From Ruegeria atlantica (GTDB lineage: Bacteria > Pseudomonadota > Alphaproteobacteria > Rhodobacterales > Rhodobacteraceae): a stretch of DNA of 64,000 bases. The first letter of the stretch is position 1, and each line of letters opens with the position of its first letter. Shown here in pieces: positions 17,061 to 25,461 of this stretch. The stretch spans positions 1-64,000 of the forward strand of contig NZ_CYPU01000071.1 in the NCBI RefSeq assembly GCF_001458195.1. The letters are read 5' to 3'. The notes beneath the pieces are model-generated. The model saw only the letters and a list, made by a program, of their open reading frames with translations, ran no database searches and had not been told where the DNA came from. Both the position numbers and the translations under genes were made by a program.

Positions 17061-17876
17061 GTGTTGAGCAGAATCAACCTAAAACCCCTGATCGTTGTGT
17101 CCGTATTGGCAGTTCTCAGCGCCTGCACCACACGCCCTCCGGAGGGTGTTCAGCAGGGTGAAGCATTTGATCCGTATGAACGCAACAACCGGGGCATCCA
17201 CAAGTTCAACCTTGGCGTCGACCGATTTCTGTTTCGTCCCGCCTCGAAAGGGTACGTAAAGATCGTGCCCGACCCGATGGTGACCAGTTTCAACCATTTT
17301 GCCGAAAACCTGACGATGCCGGGCCAAGCCGTGGACTACCTGCTGCAAGGCAACCTCAAGCAGTCGGGCAATGCACTGCTGCAATTTGTGATCAACACGA
17401 CCGTTGGTGGCCTGGGGTTGTCAGCCCCCGCCGACGAGTTGAACCTTCCGCCTGTGGATACCGATTTCGGTGAAACGCTGCACGTCTGGGGTTTTGGCGA
17501 GGGCGCTTATGTCGAGCTGCCGCTCTATGGTCCGTCAACGCAGCGGGACTCGATTGGCGTTATCGTCAACCTGTTCTCGAACCCGATCAACTTCTCTCCG
17601 GTCCGTCCGGTCGACAATATCGGTGTCTATGCCGAGGTCGTGCGCCGGATGGGCGATCGGGGGCGTTTTTCGGACACGGTCGACTCGATCCTGTATGAAA
17701 GCGCTGACAGTTATGCGCAGGCGCGGACCATTTACCTACAAAATCGCCGCTTCGAACTGGCGAGAGACGACGAAGAAACCTATCTGGGTCTTTACGACGA
17801 CCCTTATGCAGACAATGGGACCGACCCTGTCAGAGATCCCTACTTAGACCCATACGAGGACCCCTATGCCGAGTAA
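17061..17876 (+). CDS. MlaA (VacJ) family outer-membrane lipoprotein
   Basis: About 271 residues from the GTG at 17061 (GGAG at 17046-17049); GTG codons at 17016 and 17049 are alternatives. The lipobox is LSAC. The MlaA core follows: DPYERNNRGIHKFN, MTSFNHFAENLTMPGQAVDYLLQG, FVINTTVGGLGLSAPA, DFGETLHVWGFGEGAYVELPLYGPSTQRDSIG. MlaA removes misplaced phospholipids from the outer leaflet and hands them to MlaC. The C terminus is a run of DPY-type repeats (DPYLDPYEDPYAE) ending inside a 27-bp tandem duplication. Confidence 0.92.
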   Translation: MLSRINLKPLIVVSVLAVLSACTTRPPEGVQQGEAFDPYERNNRGIHKFNLGVDRFLFRPASKGYVKIVPDPMVTSFNHFAENLTMPGQAVDYLLQGNLKQSGNALLQFVINTTVGGLGLSAPADELNLPPVDTDFGETLHVWGFGEGAYVELPLYGPSTQRDSIGVIVNLFSNPINFSPVRPVDNIGVYAEVVRRMGDRGRFSDTVDSILYESADSYAQARTIYLQNRRFELARDDEETYLGLYDDPYADNGTDPVRDPYLDPYEDPYAE

Positions 17877-17911
17877 CCATATGAGGACCCCTATGCCGAG
17901 TAACCATATGA
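17856..17911 (+). repeat. 27-bp tandem duplication across the mlaA/mlaC junction
   Basis: The 27 bases at 17856-17882 are repeated exactly at 17883-17909, with two further bases matching. Each copy holds the sequence GAGGACCCCTATG, that is a Shine-Dalgarno and an ATG, plus a TAA in the mlaA frame. The first TAA ends mlaA; in the mlaA frame the second copy reads PYEDPYAE and another TAA. The two ATGs (17866 and 17893) are in frame with mlaC. Confidence 0.95.
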
Positions 17912-18492
17912 ACCGACGCGGTTTTGTCGCCACTGGCCTTGCCGGTCTGGCACTGACCGCCCTGCCTTTTTCCGCCTTTGCCCAGACTGAAGCCAGCGCC
18001 AAGGCTCTGGTCGTCAGTGTCGTGGATGACATCAACCGCATTATCGCCTCGGGCAAATCCGAAAAGGCGATGATCCGCGATTTCGAAAAGGTCTTTGTGC
18101 AATATGCCGATGTGCCGATCATGGCACGTTATGTGCTGGGTGCGGACGCCCGTTCGGCCAGCCCGTCGCAGTTGAAGCAGTTCACCAAAGCGTTTCAGGG
18201 CTATATCTCGAACAAATATGGTCGACGTTTCCGCGAATTCATTGGTGGGCAAGTCACCGTCCGGAAGGCCCGGAAAATCAAGGCCGGTTACGAGGTACGC
18301 ACTTCGGTTAAGCTGCAGGGCTCGTCCCCGTTCGAGGTGACATTCCTAGTTTCGGACAAATCAGGCCGCGACAAGTTCTTCAACATGTTCATCGAAGGGG
18401 TGAATATGCTGCTGACCGAACGAACCGAGGTTGGCGCGATGCTGGACGCCCGTGGCGGCGACCTGAACCGCCTGATCAAGGACTTGAGCTAG
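17893..18492 (+). CDS. MlaC-like phospholipid-binding protein (Ttg2D family)
   Basis: A 199-residue protein from the ATG at 17893, which has GAGGA five bases ahead; 17866 and 17908 are also possible. The signal MNRRGFVATGLAGLALTALP carries a twin-arginine RRxF motif, so Tat export is likely. The mature part has the MlaC pattern: FVQYADVPIMARYVLG, AFQGYISNKYGRRF, KLQGSSPFEVTFLV, KFFNMFIEGVNMLLTERTEVGAML. MlaC carries phospholipid across the periplasm. The inner-membrane partners MlaFEDB are not in this window. Confidence 0.93.
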   Translation: MPSNHMNRRGFVATGLAGLALTALPFSAFAQTEASAKALVVSVVDDINRIIASGKSEKAMIRDFEKVFVQYADVPIMARYVLGADARSASPSQLKQFTKAFQGYISNKYGRRFREFIGGQVTVRKARKIKAGYEVRTSVKLQGSSPFEVTFLVSDKSGRDKFFNMFIEGVNMLLTERTEVGAMLDARGGDLNRLIKDLS

Positions 18493-18526
18493 AACAAGGT
18501 CAGCTGACCCAGTTCAAACGCAAAGA

Positions 18527-18562
18527 AACGCCGCGCGAACTCAATCGCGCGGCGTTTTTTTC
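18527..18562 (+). terminator. Rho-independent terminator after mlaC-like gene
   Basis: A 12-bp perfect stem (AACGCCGCGCGA / TCGCGCGGCGTT) with a 6-nt loop is followed by a T-rich run. It starts 34 bp after the mlaC-like stop and can also end the convergent sugar-ABC transcript. Confidence 0.92.
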
Positions 18563-18564
18563 TT

Positions 18565-19662
18565 TTAATTCAGGCGCTCGCCGGTTTCTTTGGCGAAGTA
18601 CGATACTTTGCTCATATCGAAGGCCAAGTTCAGCATCTTGCCCGCCTGCGCGCTGGTTTCGGCATGTAACCTTGCGGTCACCTGCTTGCCGCCCAGTTCT
18701 GATACGACATAGGTGTCGGCCCCTGCAGGTTCGACCATATCGACCATGCACGCCGCTTCCTGCACGCCATCACCCGCACGGAACCCGGCCTCGGCGATAT
18801 CCTCAGGGCGCAGGCCCAGTATTACATCCTCGGGCAACGCCAGATCGCGCGCATCGTTCAGAACCAGCGTTTCGCCGGCATCGCGCGAGATGACGATTTG
18901 TGTACCCGACCCGTTTTTGGTGACCTGCGCAGGGATCAGATTCATCGCCGGCGAGCCCATGAAATCAGCGACAAACAGATTGGCCGGGTTGTTATAAATC
19001 TCGGCCGGGCTGCCGATCTGCTGCACGATACCGCCCTTCAAGACCACGATCTTGGTGGCCAGCGTCATCGCCTCAATCTGATCGTGGGTCACGTAGACGA
19101 TGGAAGCGTCCAATGTCTGGTGCAGCTTCTTGATCTCGGTCCGCATCTCAACCCGAAGCTTGGCATCGAGGTTCGACAGCGGTTCATCAAACAGGAACAG
19201 CTTGGGATCGCGCACCAGCGCCCGGCCCATCGCCACACGCTGACGCTGACCACCGGATAGCTGGCTGGGACGACGGTTCAGCAGTGGCTCGATTTGCAAC
19301 AGCGAGGCCACATCGTTCAGCTTGGCCTCCTGCGTAGCCTGATCAACCCCGCGCACCTTCATGCCGAAAGTGATGTTCTTGGCCACGCTCATCGTCGGAT
19401 ACAGCGCGTAGGATTGGAACACCATCGCGATGTCGCGGTCCTTGGGGCTGACATGGGTCATGTCTTTGCCGCCAATCGCCAGTGTCCCGTCGGTGATTTC
19501 CTCCAATCCCGCAATGCAGTTCAGCAGCGTGGATTTACCGCAGCCCGAGGGGCCGACCAGCACCAGGAAATCACCCGGTTCGATCGAGATGTTGATGTCC
19601 TTCAGAATTTCGGTTGCGCCGTAATTCTTGTAGAGTTTGTTGATATCAAGGATGGGAGCCAT
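18565..19662 (-). CDS. Sugar ABC transporter ATP-binding protein (UgpC/MalK type)
   Basis: A 365-residue ATPase of the CUT1 carbohydrate importers. Walker A GPSGCGKST at 38-46, Q-loop FQSYALYP, signature LSGGQRQR, Walker B LFLFDEPLSNLDAK and the switch His in VYVTHDQ are all intact; a C-terminal TOBE/regulatory domain begins near 240. It is the last gene of the SBP-permease-permease-ATPase operon transcribed leftward. Confidence 0.96.
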   Translation of the reverse strand: MAPILDINKLYKNYGATEILKDINISIEPGDFLVLVGPSGCGKSTLLNCIAGLEEITDGTLAIGGKDMTHVSPKDRDIAMVFQSYALYPTMSVAKNITFGMKVRGVDQATQEAKLNDVASLLQIEPLLNRRPSQLSGGQRQRVAMGRALVRDPKLFLFDEPLSNLDAKLRVEMRTEIKKLHQTLDASIVYVTHDQIEAMTLATKIVVLKGGIVQQIGSPAEIYNNPANLFVADFMGSPAMNLIPAQVTKNGSGTQIVISRDAGETLVLNDARDLALPEDVILGLRPEDIAEAGFRAGDGVQEAACMVDMVEPAGADTYVVSELGGKQVTARLHAETSAQAGKMLNLAFDMSKVSYFAKETGERLN

Positions 19663-19665
19663 GGG

Positions 19666-20565
19666 TTATCCCTTCACAGAGCCAGCGGTCAGGCCGCGGA
19701 TGAAATACTTACCGGCAACGACATAGACGAGCAGCGTCGGCAGCCCCGCGATGATCGCGGCGGCCATGTCGACGTTGTACTCTTTGACGCCGGTGGTGGA
19801 GTTTACGATGTTGTTGAGCGCCACAGTCACGGGCTGCGTGCCCGCCTGGCTGAACGACACGCCGAACAGGAAGTCATTCCAGATCTGCGTGAACTGCCAG
19901 ATCACTGTCACCACGATGATGGGCAGCGACAGCGGCAGGAAGATCGACCAGAAAATCCGCAGAAAGCCTGCCCCATCGACCCGAGCGGCTTTGGTCAGCT
20001 CGGCCGGAATGGTGACATAGTAGTTGCGGAAGAACAGCGTAGTGAAGCCAAGGCCATAGATCACGTGGACAAAGATCAGGCCCGGAATGGTTCCGGCGAT
20101 CCCCATCATGCCCAGCAGCCGCGCCATTGGCAGCAGAACAACCTGAAACGGAATAAAGCAGCCAAACAGCATCAGCGAGAAGATGATGTTCGCGCCTTTG
20201 AACCGCCACTGCGCCACGACATAGCCGTTCAGCGCACCAATCAGGGTGGACAAAAACACCGCAGGCACCGCGATCAGGACAGAGTTCCAGAAGTAAGGCC
20301 GCAGACCTTCACACTGGATACCGGTACAAGCGCCGGACCACGCGGTTTTCCAGGCATCGAAGCTGACTTCGCGCGGCAGTGAGATCAGGGACCCAGTGCG
20401 AATTTCCTCAAGGCTTTTCAACGATGTGGTTAACATCACGAACAGCGGCATCAGGTAGTACAGCGCGAACAGGCCCAGCAGGACGTAAAGCAGCCAACGA
20501 AGGGCAATCTTGCCTGTGGCGCTCTGCGAGCGGGTTTGGGTTTGGGGCATCGACAGATCAGTCAT
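19666..20565 (-). CDS. Sugar ABC transporter permease (MalG type)
   Basis: A 299-residue inner-membrane protein with six hydrophobic segments and the EAA loop YVTIPAELTKAARVDGAGFLRIFWSIFLPLSLP that docks on the ATPase. The N terminus is cytoplasmic and polar. Its start overlaps the stop of the other permease by eight bases and its stop lies three bases before the ATPase ATG, so all are translated together. Confidence 0.95.
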   Translation of the reverse strand: MTDLSMPQTQTRSQSATGKIALRWLLYVLLGLFALYYLMPLFVMLTTSLKSLEEIRTGSLISLPREVSFDAWKTAWSGACTGIQCEGLRPYFWNSVLIAVPAVFLSTLIGALNGYVVAQWRFKGANIIFSLMLFGCFIPFQVVLLPMARLLGMMGIAGTIPGLIFVHVIYGLGFTTLFFRNYYVTIPAELTKAARVDGAGFLRIFWSIFLPLSLPIIVVTVIWQFTQIWNDFLFGVSFSQAGTQPVTVALNNIVNSTTGVKEYNVDMAAAIIAGLPTLLVYVVAGKYFIRGLTAGSVKG

Positions 20566-21430
20566 TTTTCGCCCTCAGCTCTGAATAAAGATATGGAACC
20601 ACGATGGCAAAGACGACCAGCATCATGATCATTGCAGACGAGGCCGCCTGACCAATATCGCCCCGCGAAAACGCCATGGCATACATGTATGTGGCTGGCA
20701 GATCAGTCGCGTAACCCGGACCGCCGCCTGTCAGCGCGATGACAAGGTCAAAGCTTTTGATCGCAAGGTGGGCCAGCACGATGAAGGCAGACAAGAAGAT
20801 CGGTGCCATCGACGGTATGATGATCGCCGTATAGATGCGCCATGTGGGGATACCATCGACCTGTGCGGCTTTGATGATTTCACCATCCACCGAACGAAGC
20901 CCGGCCAGAAACAGCGCCATAACAAAGCCCGAGCTCTGCCAGATCGCGGCAATTACGATCGTGTAGATGGCGTAATCGGGGTTCACCAGCCAATCGAATT
21001 CGAAATTTGGAAAGCCCCAGCCCTGCACCATGGATTCAATGCCCAGACCTGGGTTCAGGATCCACTTCCATGCGGTGCCGGTCACGATCATCGACAGTGC
21101 CATCGGGTACAGGTAGATGGTGCGAATAACCCCTTCGACGCGGATCTTCTGATCCAGCAGGATGGCCAGCAACAGCCCCAGCACCATCGCGATCACGATG
21201 AACAGCGCGCCAAAGATATACAGGTTGTTGATTGCCGTATCCCAGCGAGGGGAATCGAACAGGCGTTCATACTGAATGAAGCCATGGATCTCGTATTTCG
21301 GCAGTAGTTTCGATCGGGTCAGCGACACCCATGCGGTCCATCCGATAAATCCGTAGACAAAAATCAATACGGCGATGAACGACGGTGCCAGCACCACCTT
21401 GGGCAGGTGGTTTTCCAGCCATTCGGACAT
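20558..21430 (-). CDS. Sugar ABC transporter permease (MalF type)
   Basis: A 290-residue permease with the typical opening helix (VVLAPSFIAVLIFVYGFIGWTAWVSL), TIYLYPMALSMIVTGTAWKWILNPGLG and the EAA loop EIIKAAQVDGIPTWRIYTAIIIPSM. It pairs with the MalG-type permease to form the membrane channel. GGAGGAAAAA lies directly upstream of the ATG. The closest pattern I recall is the glucose/mannose CUT1 group (GtsB). Confidence 0.95.
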   Translation of the reverse strand: MSEWLENHLPKVVLAPSFIAVLIFVYGFIGWTAWVSLTRSKLLPKYEIHGFIQYERLFDSPRWDTAINNLYIFGALFIVIAMVLGLLLAILLDQKIRVEGVIRTIYLYPMALSMIVTGTAWKWILNPGLGIESMVQGWGFPNFEFDWLVNPDYAIYTIVIAAIWQSSGFVMALFLAGLRSVDGEIIKAAQVDGIPTWRIYTAIIIPSMAPIFLSAFIVLAHLAIKSFDLVIALTGGGPGYATDLPATYMYAMAFSRGDIGQAASSAMIMMLVVFAIVVPYLYSELRAKND

Positions 21431-21487
21431 TTTTTCCTCCGGGGAAAAGTGCTCTGCCCCGCGGTATAGGGGGCAGAGCGTTTTGGA

Positions 21488-22732
21488 TCAGTAGCTGTTG
21501 GCCACCGCGTCCGCCAGTTGCTGAACCGCGTCAGCCGAGGACATATCCGAGTTGAAGTGCGCGGTCACAACGTCGGTGATCGCACCGGACTGCGACCCGC
21601 GCAGCGCCATGCCATGGGCGTAAGACGGCAGCAGGGAACCACCTGCCGAGGTCGTACCCATGTCTTCTGCCGAGATTTTCGCACAGATATCAAAGGCATC
21701 CAGCGCTACGTCGGTCCGTGCAGGGATCGAACCCTTGTTCAGGTTGAACACTTCCTGGAAGTTCGGTGCGACGATCAGTTTGGCCAGCAGTTCCTGACCG
21801 GCGCGGTTATCGTCACCTTCGACTTCGAACATGGCAAAGCTGTCGACGTTGTACAGATAACCGTCACCGGGGGTCGAGGCACACAGGAAATCTTCGCCGG
21901 GCTTCTTGCCAGCGGCCAGGAATTCACCTTTGGCCCAGTCACCCATGATCTGGAATGCGGCCTCGCCATTCATCACCATGGCGGTGGCCAGGTTCCAGTC
22001 GCGACCCGAGAAGTTCTCGTCAACATATCCACGCATGGTACGCATCTGGTCAAAGACCTGTACCATTGTGTCCGACGTCAACGCCTCGGGGTCGAGATCG
22101 ACCAGGGCTTTCTGGTAGAATTCTGGTCCACCAATACCCATGACAACCGCCTCAAACACGGTAGCGTCCTGCCAGGCCTGACCACCGTGGGCCAGCGGGA
22201 TCACACCAGCGGCCTGCAGTTTTTCGGCTGCTGCGTTGAACTCATCCCATGTGGTGGGCATTTCGATGTCGTTTGCCGCCAGAACATCAGCATTCGCCCA
22301 GATCCAGTCGATGCGGTGCACGTTCACGGGTGCAGCGCACCAAGTGCCTTCGCACATCATATGGCCCGCGATCGACGCAGGCAGGACATCCGCCCAGCCT
22401 TCGGCCTCGGCAACGTTCGAGATATCCGCCAGAACGCCTTCTTCGTACCATTCCTGAATGGCAGGGCCTTTCAGCTGAACGGCGGTCGGCGCATTACCGG
22501 AGAGAACCCGGGCACGCAGCGCGGTCATTGCCGCATCACCACCGCCACCCGCGACGGGCATGTCGGTCCAGGTACCGCCATTCGAGGCGAATTCTTCCTG
22601 CAGAACGGCAACCGACTTGGCCTCGCCACCCGAGGTCCACCAGTGCAGTACTTCCGCCTGCGGCTCGGCCACAACGGACGATCCGGCCACAACGGCCAAA
22701 GTCGAAACGGTGGCAAATGCAAAACGCTTCAT
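21488..22732 (-). CDS. Sugar-binding periplasmic protein of CUT1 ABC importer (glucose type)
   Basis: A 414-residue SBP_bac_1 protein with a Sec signal ending VVAEP. The mature start EVLHWWTSGGEAKSVAVLQEEF and inner segments ALRARVLSGNAPTAVQLKGPAIQEW and APVNVHRIDWIWANADVLAA resemble the glucose-binding GtsA-type proteins, so glucose or a related hexose is the best guess. Start at 22732 has GGGAGGAGA upstream. A 55-bp gap with hairpin-free sequence separates it from the permease gene. The operon faces away from an OmpR-type two-component pair. Confidence 0.92.
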   Translation of the reverse strand: MKRFAFATVSTLAVVAGSSVVAEPQAEVLHWWTSGGEAKSVAVLQEEFASNGGTWTDMPVAGGGGDAAMTALRARVLSGNAPTAVQLKGPAIQEWYEEGVLADISNVAEAEGWADVLPASIAGHMMCEGTWCAAPVNVHRIDWIWANADVLAANDIEMPTTWDEFNAAAEKLQAAGVIPLAHGGQAWQDATVFEAVVMGIGGPEFYQKALVDLDPEALTSDTMVQVFDQMRTMRGYVDENFSGRDWNLATAMVMNGEAAFQIMGDWAKGEFLAAGKKPGEDFLCASTPGDGYLYNVDSFAMFEVEGDDNRAGQELLAKLIVAPNFQEVFNLNKGSIPARTDVALDAFDICAKISAEDMGTTSAGGSLLPSYAHGMALRGSQSGAITDVVTAHFNSDMSSADAVQQLADAVANSY

Positions 22733-22834
22733 TTTTTGTCTCCTCCCTGAGAACTCAGTGACTGCCAAAGCAGCGATGGCGCTATTACTGAGGTCAGATC
22801 ACCGTCTGACAACTTGGAATGCACTGTAAAGCAC

Positions 22835-22907
22835 GGAAACAGACCAAATTTTCACCACTTCTGTTACAGCGTGTTACGTTGACATTGAATCTGTTTCCAT
22901 TCGTTAC
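22835..22907. promoter_or_regulatory. Putative response-regulator binding region
   Basis: The divergent gap between the sugar SBP gene and the response regulator has TGTTAC at 22862 and 22872 (exactly 10 bp apart) and CGTTAC at 22902, 30 bp on. Ten-bp direct repeats suit OmpR-family dimers. In addition GGAAACAGA (22835-22843) and TCTGTTTCC (22890-22898) form an inverted pair. Binding by the adjacent regulator is inferred. Confidence 0.5.
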
Positions 22908-22949
22908 AATGGACAACGACAGAGGGAAAAGATCGGGAGGAAAGACAGA

Positions 22950-23681
22950 GTGAGCATTCCGCGGCTTCTGGTGGTGGATGACGACCCTGAGATGCGGTCG
23001 ATGATGACGCAGCTATTGCGGCAAAACAGCTTCATCGCCCTTCCCGCCAGTTCCGAGCGGGAAATCCGGGCGCACCTGTCCAATGGCCGGATCGATCTGA
23101 TTTTGTTGGACGTCATGCTGGGGGACGAGAACGGGATTGATATCTGCGCCCGGTTACGGCGCGAACAGGACGTCCCGATCATTCTGGTCTCTGCCCTGTC
23201 CGCCGACCATCAGCGCATGGCAGGGTACGAAGTTGGGGCAGACGACTACATTGCCAAACCATTCAACCCCCAATTGATGCTGGCCCGTGTCAGGGCAGTG
23301 ATGCAGCGCGCTCGGCGGTCGTCTTCGCTGGCGTATCGCCGCAGAACCCGCACCTTCCGTTTTGACGGCTGGGTCTTTGACGGAAAGCGTGATGATTTGC
23401 ATTCGCCAGAAGGCTATTTGGTCGCGTTGTCACAGCGGGAAACCGCCCTGCTCAAGGTCTTGCTGGCCAATCCACATATTCCGCTGACGCGCGATGAAAT
23501 CGTCACGGCGCTGGATGTCACGGGGGACAGCGACAAGTCCGAAGCGCAGGGCCGCGCCATCGACATGCTGGTCGGTCGCCTGCGATCCAAGATCGAGACC
23601 AACCCGAAAGATCCGCAAATGCTGCGCACGGAACGCGGGGTCGGGTATATCTTTGCCGCCGACATTTCGGTCGAAGAATGA
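22950..23681 (+). CDS. OmpR-family response regulator
   Basis: A 243-residue regulator, GTG start with GGGAGGAAA at 22935-22943. The receiver has the acidic pocket VVDDDPEM, phospho-acceptor D54 in ILLDVMLGDENG, and the conserved Lys in IAKPFNP; the C-terminal winged helix ends VGRLRSKIETNPKDPQMLRTERGVGYIF. Its stop overlaps the kinase start as ATGA. Its position facing a glucose-type importer recalls the GltR/GtrS system of pseudomonads, which controls glucose uptake. Confidence 0.96.
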   Translation: MSIPRLLVVDDDPEMRSMMTQLLRQNSFIALPASSEREIRAHLSNGRIDLILLDVMLGDENGIDICARLRREQDVPIILVSALSADHQRMAGYEVGADDYIAKPFNPQLMLARVRAVMQRARRSSSLAYRRRTRTFRFDGWVFDGKRDDLHSPEGYLVALSQRETALLKVLLANPHIPLTRDEIVTALDVTGDSDKSEAQGRAIDMLVGRLRSKIETNPKDPQMLRTERGVGYIFAADISVEE

Positions 23682-25120
23682 CACTGCGCCTGCGCAATCT
23701 GGGATGGCTTTGGACCCTTTCGGCCTTTGCCGCCGGTTTGCTGTCTGCAGGGTTATGGTTCGCTTCGGCGCGCGCCTGGAACGACTACCTGCTTCAATCT
23801 TTTGTGGCGGGGTTCACCGTCTACGAAGAGTTGCGAACAGGCATGGCCCCCTCCGAGGGGTTGTCGATTACGCCCTTGCCGCCCCAGGATACGGCCCTTG
23901 CCGAAAATGGTGAATTTCAGCGGTTGCCCGGGTTTTCAAACCGCCGCTTCGTCACCAACCTTTCGATCCTGACCGACAGTTCCTCACCGCTCAGCGGGCG
24001 TGAATTAACCGTGGCGATCCTGTCCGACCGGTTGGTTTATCCGGTGTCGGACATTGTGTCAGGCAGTGATCAAACCGGGCCTGAAAAGATGGGAAACCTG
24101 ACCCGGTTGCTGGCGACATATTGCAGCGAACCAATTCTGATTGCGAAGTTCGGACGCGAGGCCTGGCATCAGGTCGACGGGACCCCGATCTGGGGCTGTC
24201 AGGCGGCCCCAACGGATTTACGTCTGCCCGCAATTCTTATGGGGATCGTCGCAATGGCGGTCATCTTATCCGCAGTCAGTAACGTCTCAGATACCTTCAC
24301 CCGGTTTGCCCGCGCGTTGCGCGAACGGCAGCGTCTTGGTGGGCCGGAAAGCTACGAGGCGGATGGCCCGGATGAACTGCGCGATATCGTCTCGGCGGTG
24401 AACGCCCATCTTGAGGCCGAACGCGCGCAGCTTGAAAAGCGGGCGACGGTCTTGTCCGGTGTCAGCCACGATCTGGGTACCCCTGCGACCCGCGTGCGCC
24501 TGCGTGCCGCTCTGATCCCCGACGATGAACTACGCGAAAAGCTCGAGGCGGATGTGGATCAGATGACGGGCATGATCGAAAGTGTCCTGACCTATACGCG
24601 ATCCGAACTGGATGTTGAGGAACCGCGCCAGATTTCACTGACCTCTTTGGTCGAGGCTCTGGTCGCCGATTATCAGGATATGGACCTGCCCGTGACACTA
24701 AAAAAGACTGATCCCGTCGCGGTCGACGGGGTTACATCGGTTTTCATGTCCCGGCGCGGACACGGGCAGCTGACCGAAACACGCCGCGTTCTGGTCATGG
24801 CGCGACCCATATCGCTTAGGCGTGCGCTGACCAATTTGATCGACAACGCGTTGAAATATGGTCGACACGCCGAAGTGCAGTTGGCGACCGATGCGACCAC
24901 CGCGACGATCACGGTCGAAGATAAGGGTACCGATCTGTCCGTGGAGGACATCGAAAACCTGATGGCCCCATTTCGTCGTGGGTCCAACACCGGATCTTCT
25001 GACGGCTACGGTTTGGGCCTGACAATCGCCGCTACCGTAGCGGAACAACATGGCGGAGAAATGCGCTTTGAGGCCGGCGATTGCGGCCTGCGCGCCTGTC
25101 TGCAAATCGCCCGGCAGTAA
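23678..25120 (+). CDS. Sensor histidine kinase
   Basis: A 480-residue membrane kinase. TM1 is at about 9-30, a periplasmic sensor of about 150 residues follows (two Cys at 149 and 174 could pair), TM2 is at about 183-203, then HAMP, the H-box SGVSHDLGTPATRVRLR with H264, N-box ALTNLIDNALKYG and G-box DGYGLGLTIAATVAEQHGG. The G1 box reads VEDKGTDLS rather than the usual D-x-G-x-G, so its ATP lid is slightly unusual. Partner of the adjacent OmpR-type regulator. Confidence 0.95.
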   Translation: MTLRLRNLGWLWTLSAFAAGLLSAGLWFASARAWNDYLLQSFVAGFTVYEELRTGMAPSEGLSITPLPPQDTALAENGEFQRLPGFSNRRFVTNLSILTDSSSPLSGRELTVAILSDRLVYPVSDIVSGSDQTGPEKMGNLTRLLATYCSEPILIAKFGREAWHQVDGTPIWGCQAAPTDLRLPAILMGIVAMAVILSAVSNVSDTFTRFARALRERQRLGGPESYEADGPDELRDIVSAVNAHLEAERAQLEKRATVLSGVSHDLGTPATRVRLRAALIPDDELREKLEADVDQMTGMIESVLTYTRSELDVEEPRQISLTSLVEALVADYQDMDLPVTLKKTDPVAVDGVTSVFMSRRGHGQLTETRRVLVMARPISLRRALTNLIDNALKYGRHAEVQLATDATTATITVEDKGTDLSVEDIENLMAPFRRGSNTGSSDGYGLGLTIAATVAEQHGGEMRFEAGDCGLRACLQIARQ

Positions 25121-25461
25121 AAACTAGGTAGTATAGCTGCGCACAAGCGCGCTGGCGATCAGGGACCACCGGTCGGCGATGACAAAAAACGCCAGTTTAA
25201 ACGGCAAGGACACTGTGGCTGGCGGCGGGGCTGATGTCGATGGGTATGAATATGGTGCCGCCAGCCGCAGTGTCCTTGCCGTTCAAACCCTTAGCTGACG
25301 CGAAGGGCTTGTTGGATGACAGCGCAAAAACATGCCAACACATTCTGTATTTGCTCGCGAAAGTGGACCAATAGCGGATTAGGTCGGCGCCACCTGCATT
25401 CACGGTTTGACTTTCACTAGGTGCCCACTGAGCGTCGGCCCGCAACCCGCACCGGCCGCAT
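25121..25461. other. 341-bp gap with large palindrome, no gene supported
   Basis: No gene is supported. The minus-strand frame at 25197-25472 is open only because it runs through the palindrome and its translation resembles no family. The gap lies between two convergent transcripts (histidine kinase and MmgE/PrpD), so it should contain terminators, but no stem followed by a T run was found apart from the long hairpin described separately. Confidence 0.55.
25196..25287. repeat. 27-31 bp near-perfect inverted repeat with 30-nt loop
   Basis: Bases 25200-25226 are the reverse complement of 25257-25283 except at one position, which would be a G-U pair in RNA; with one further mismatch the arms extend to 25196 and 25287. 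The loop is 30 nt. The stem is far longer than a usual terminator and has no T run. It could be a small palindromic (MITE-like) element, or a bidirectional transcription barrier between the two convergent operons. Confidence 0.85.

Noticed and set aside
21518-22750. 410-codon plus-strand ORF
   Set aside because: Antisense to the sugar-binding protein gene, which has a signal peptide and family motifs; long shadows are common in GC-rich DNA.
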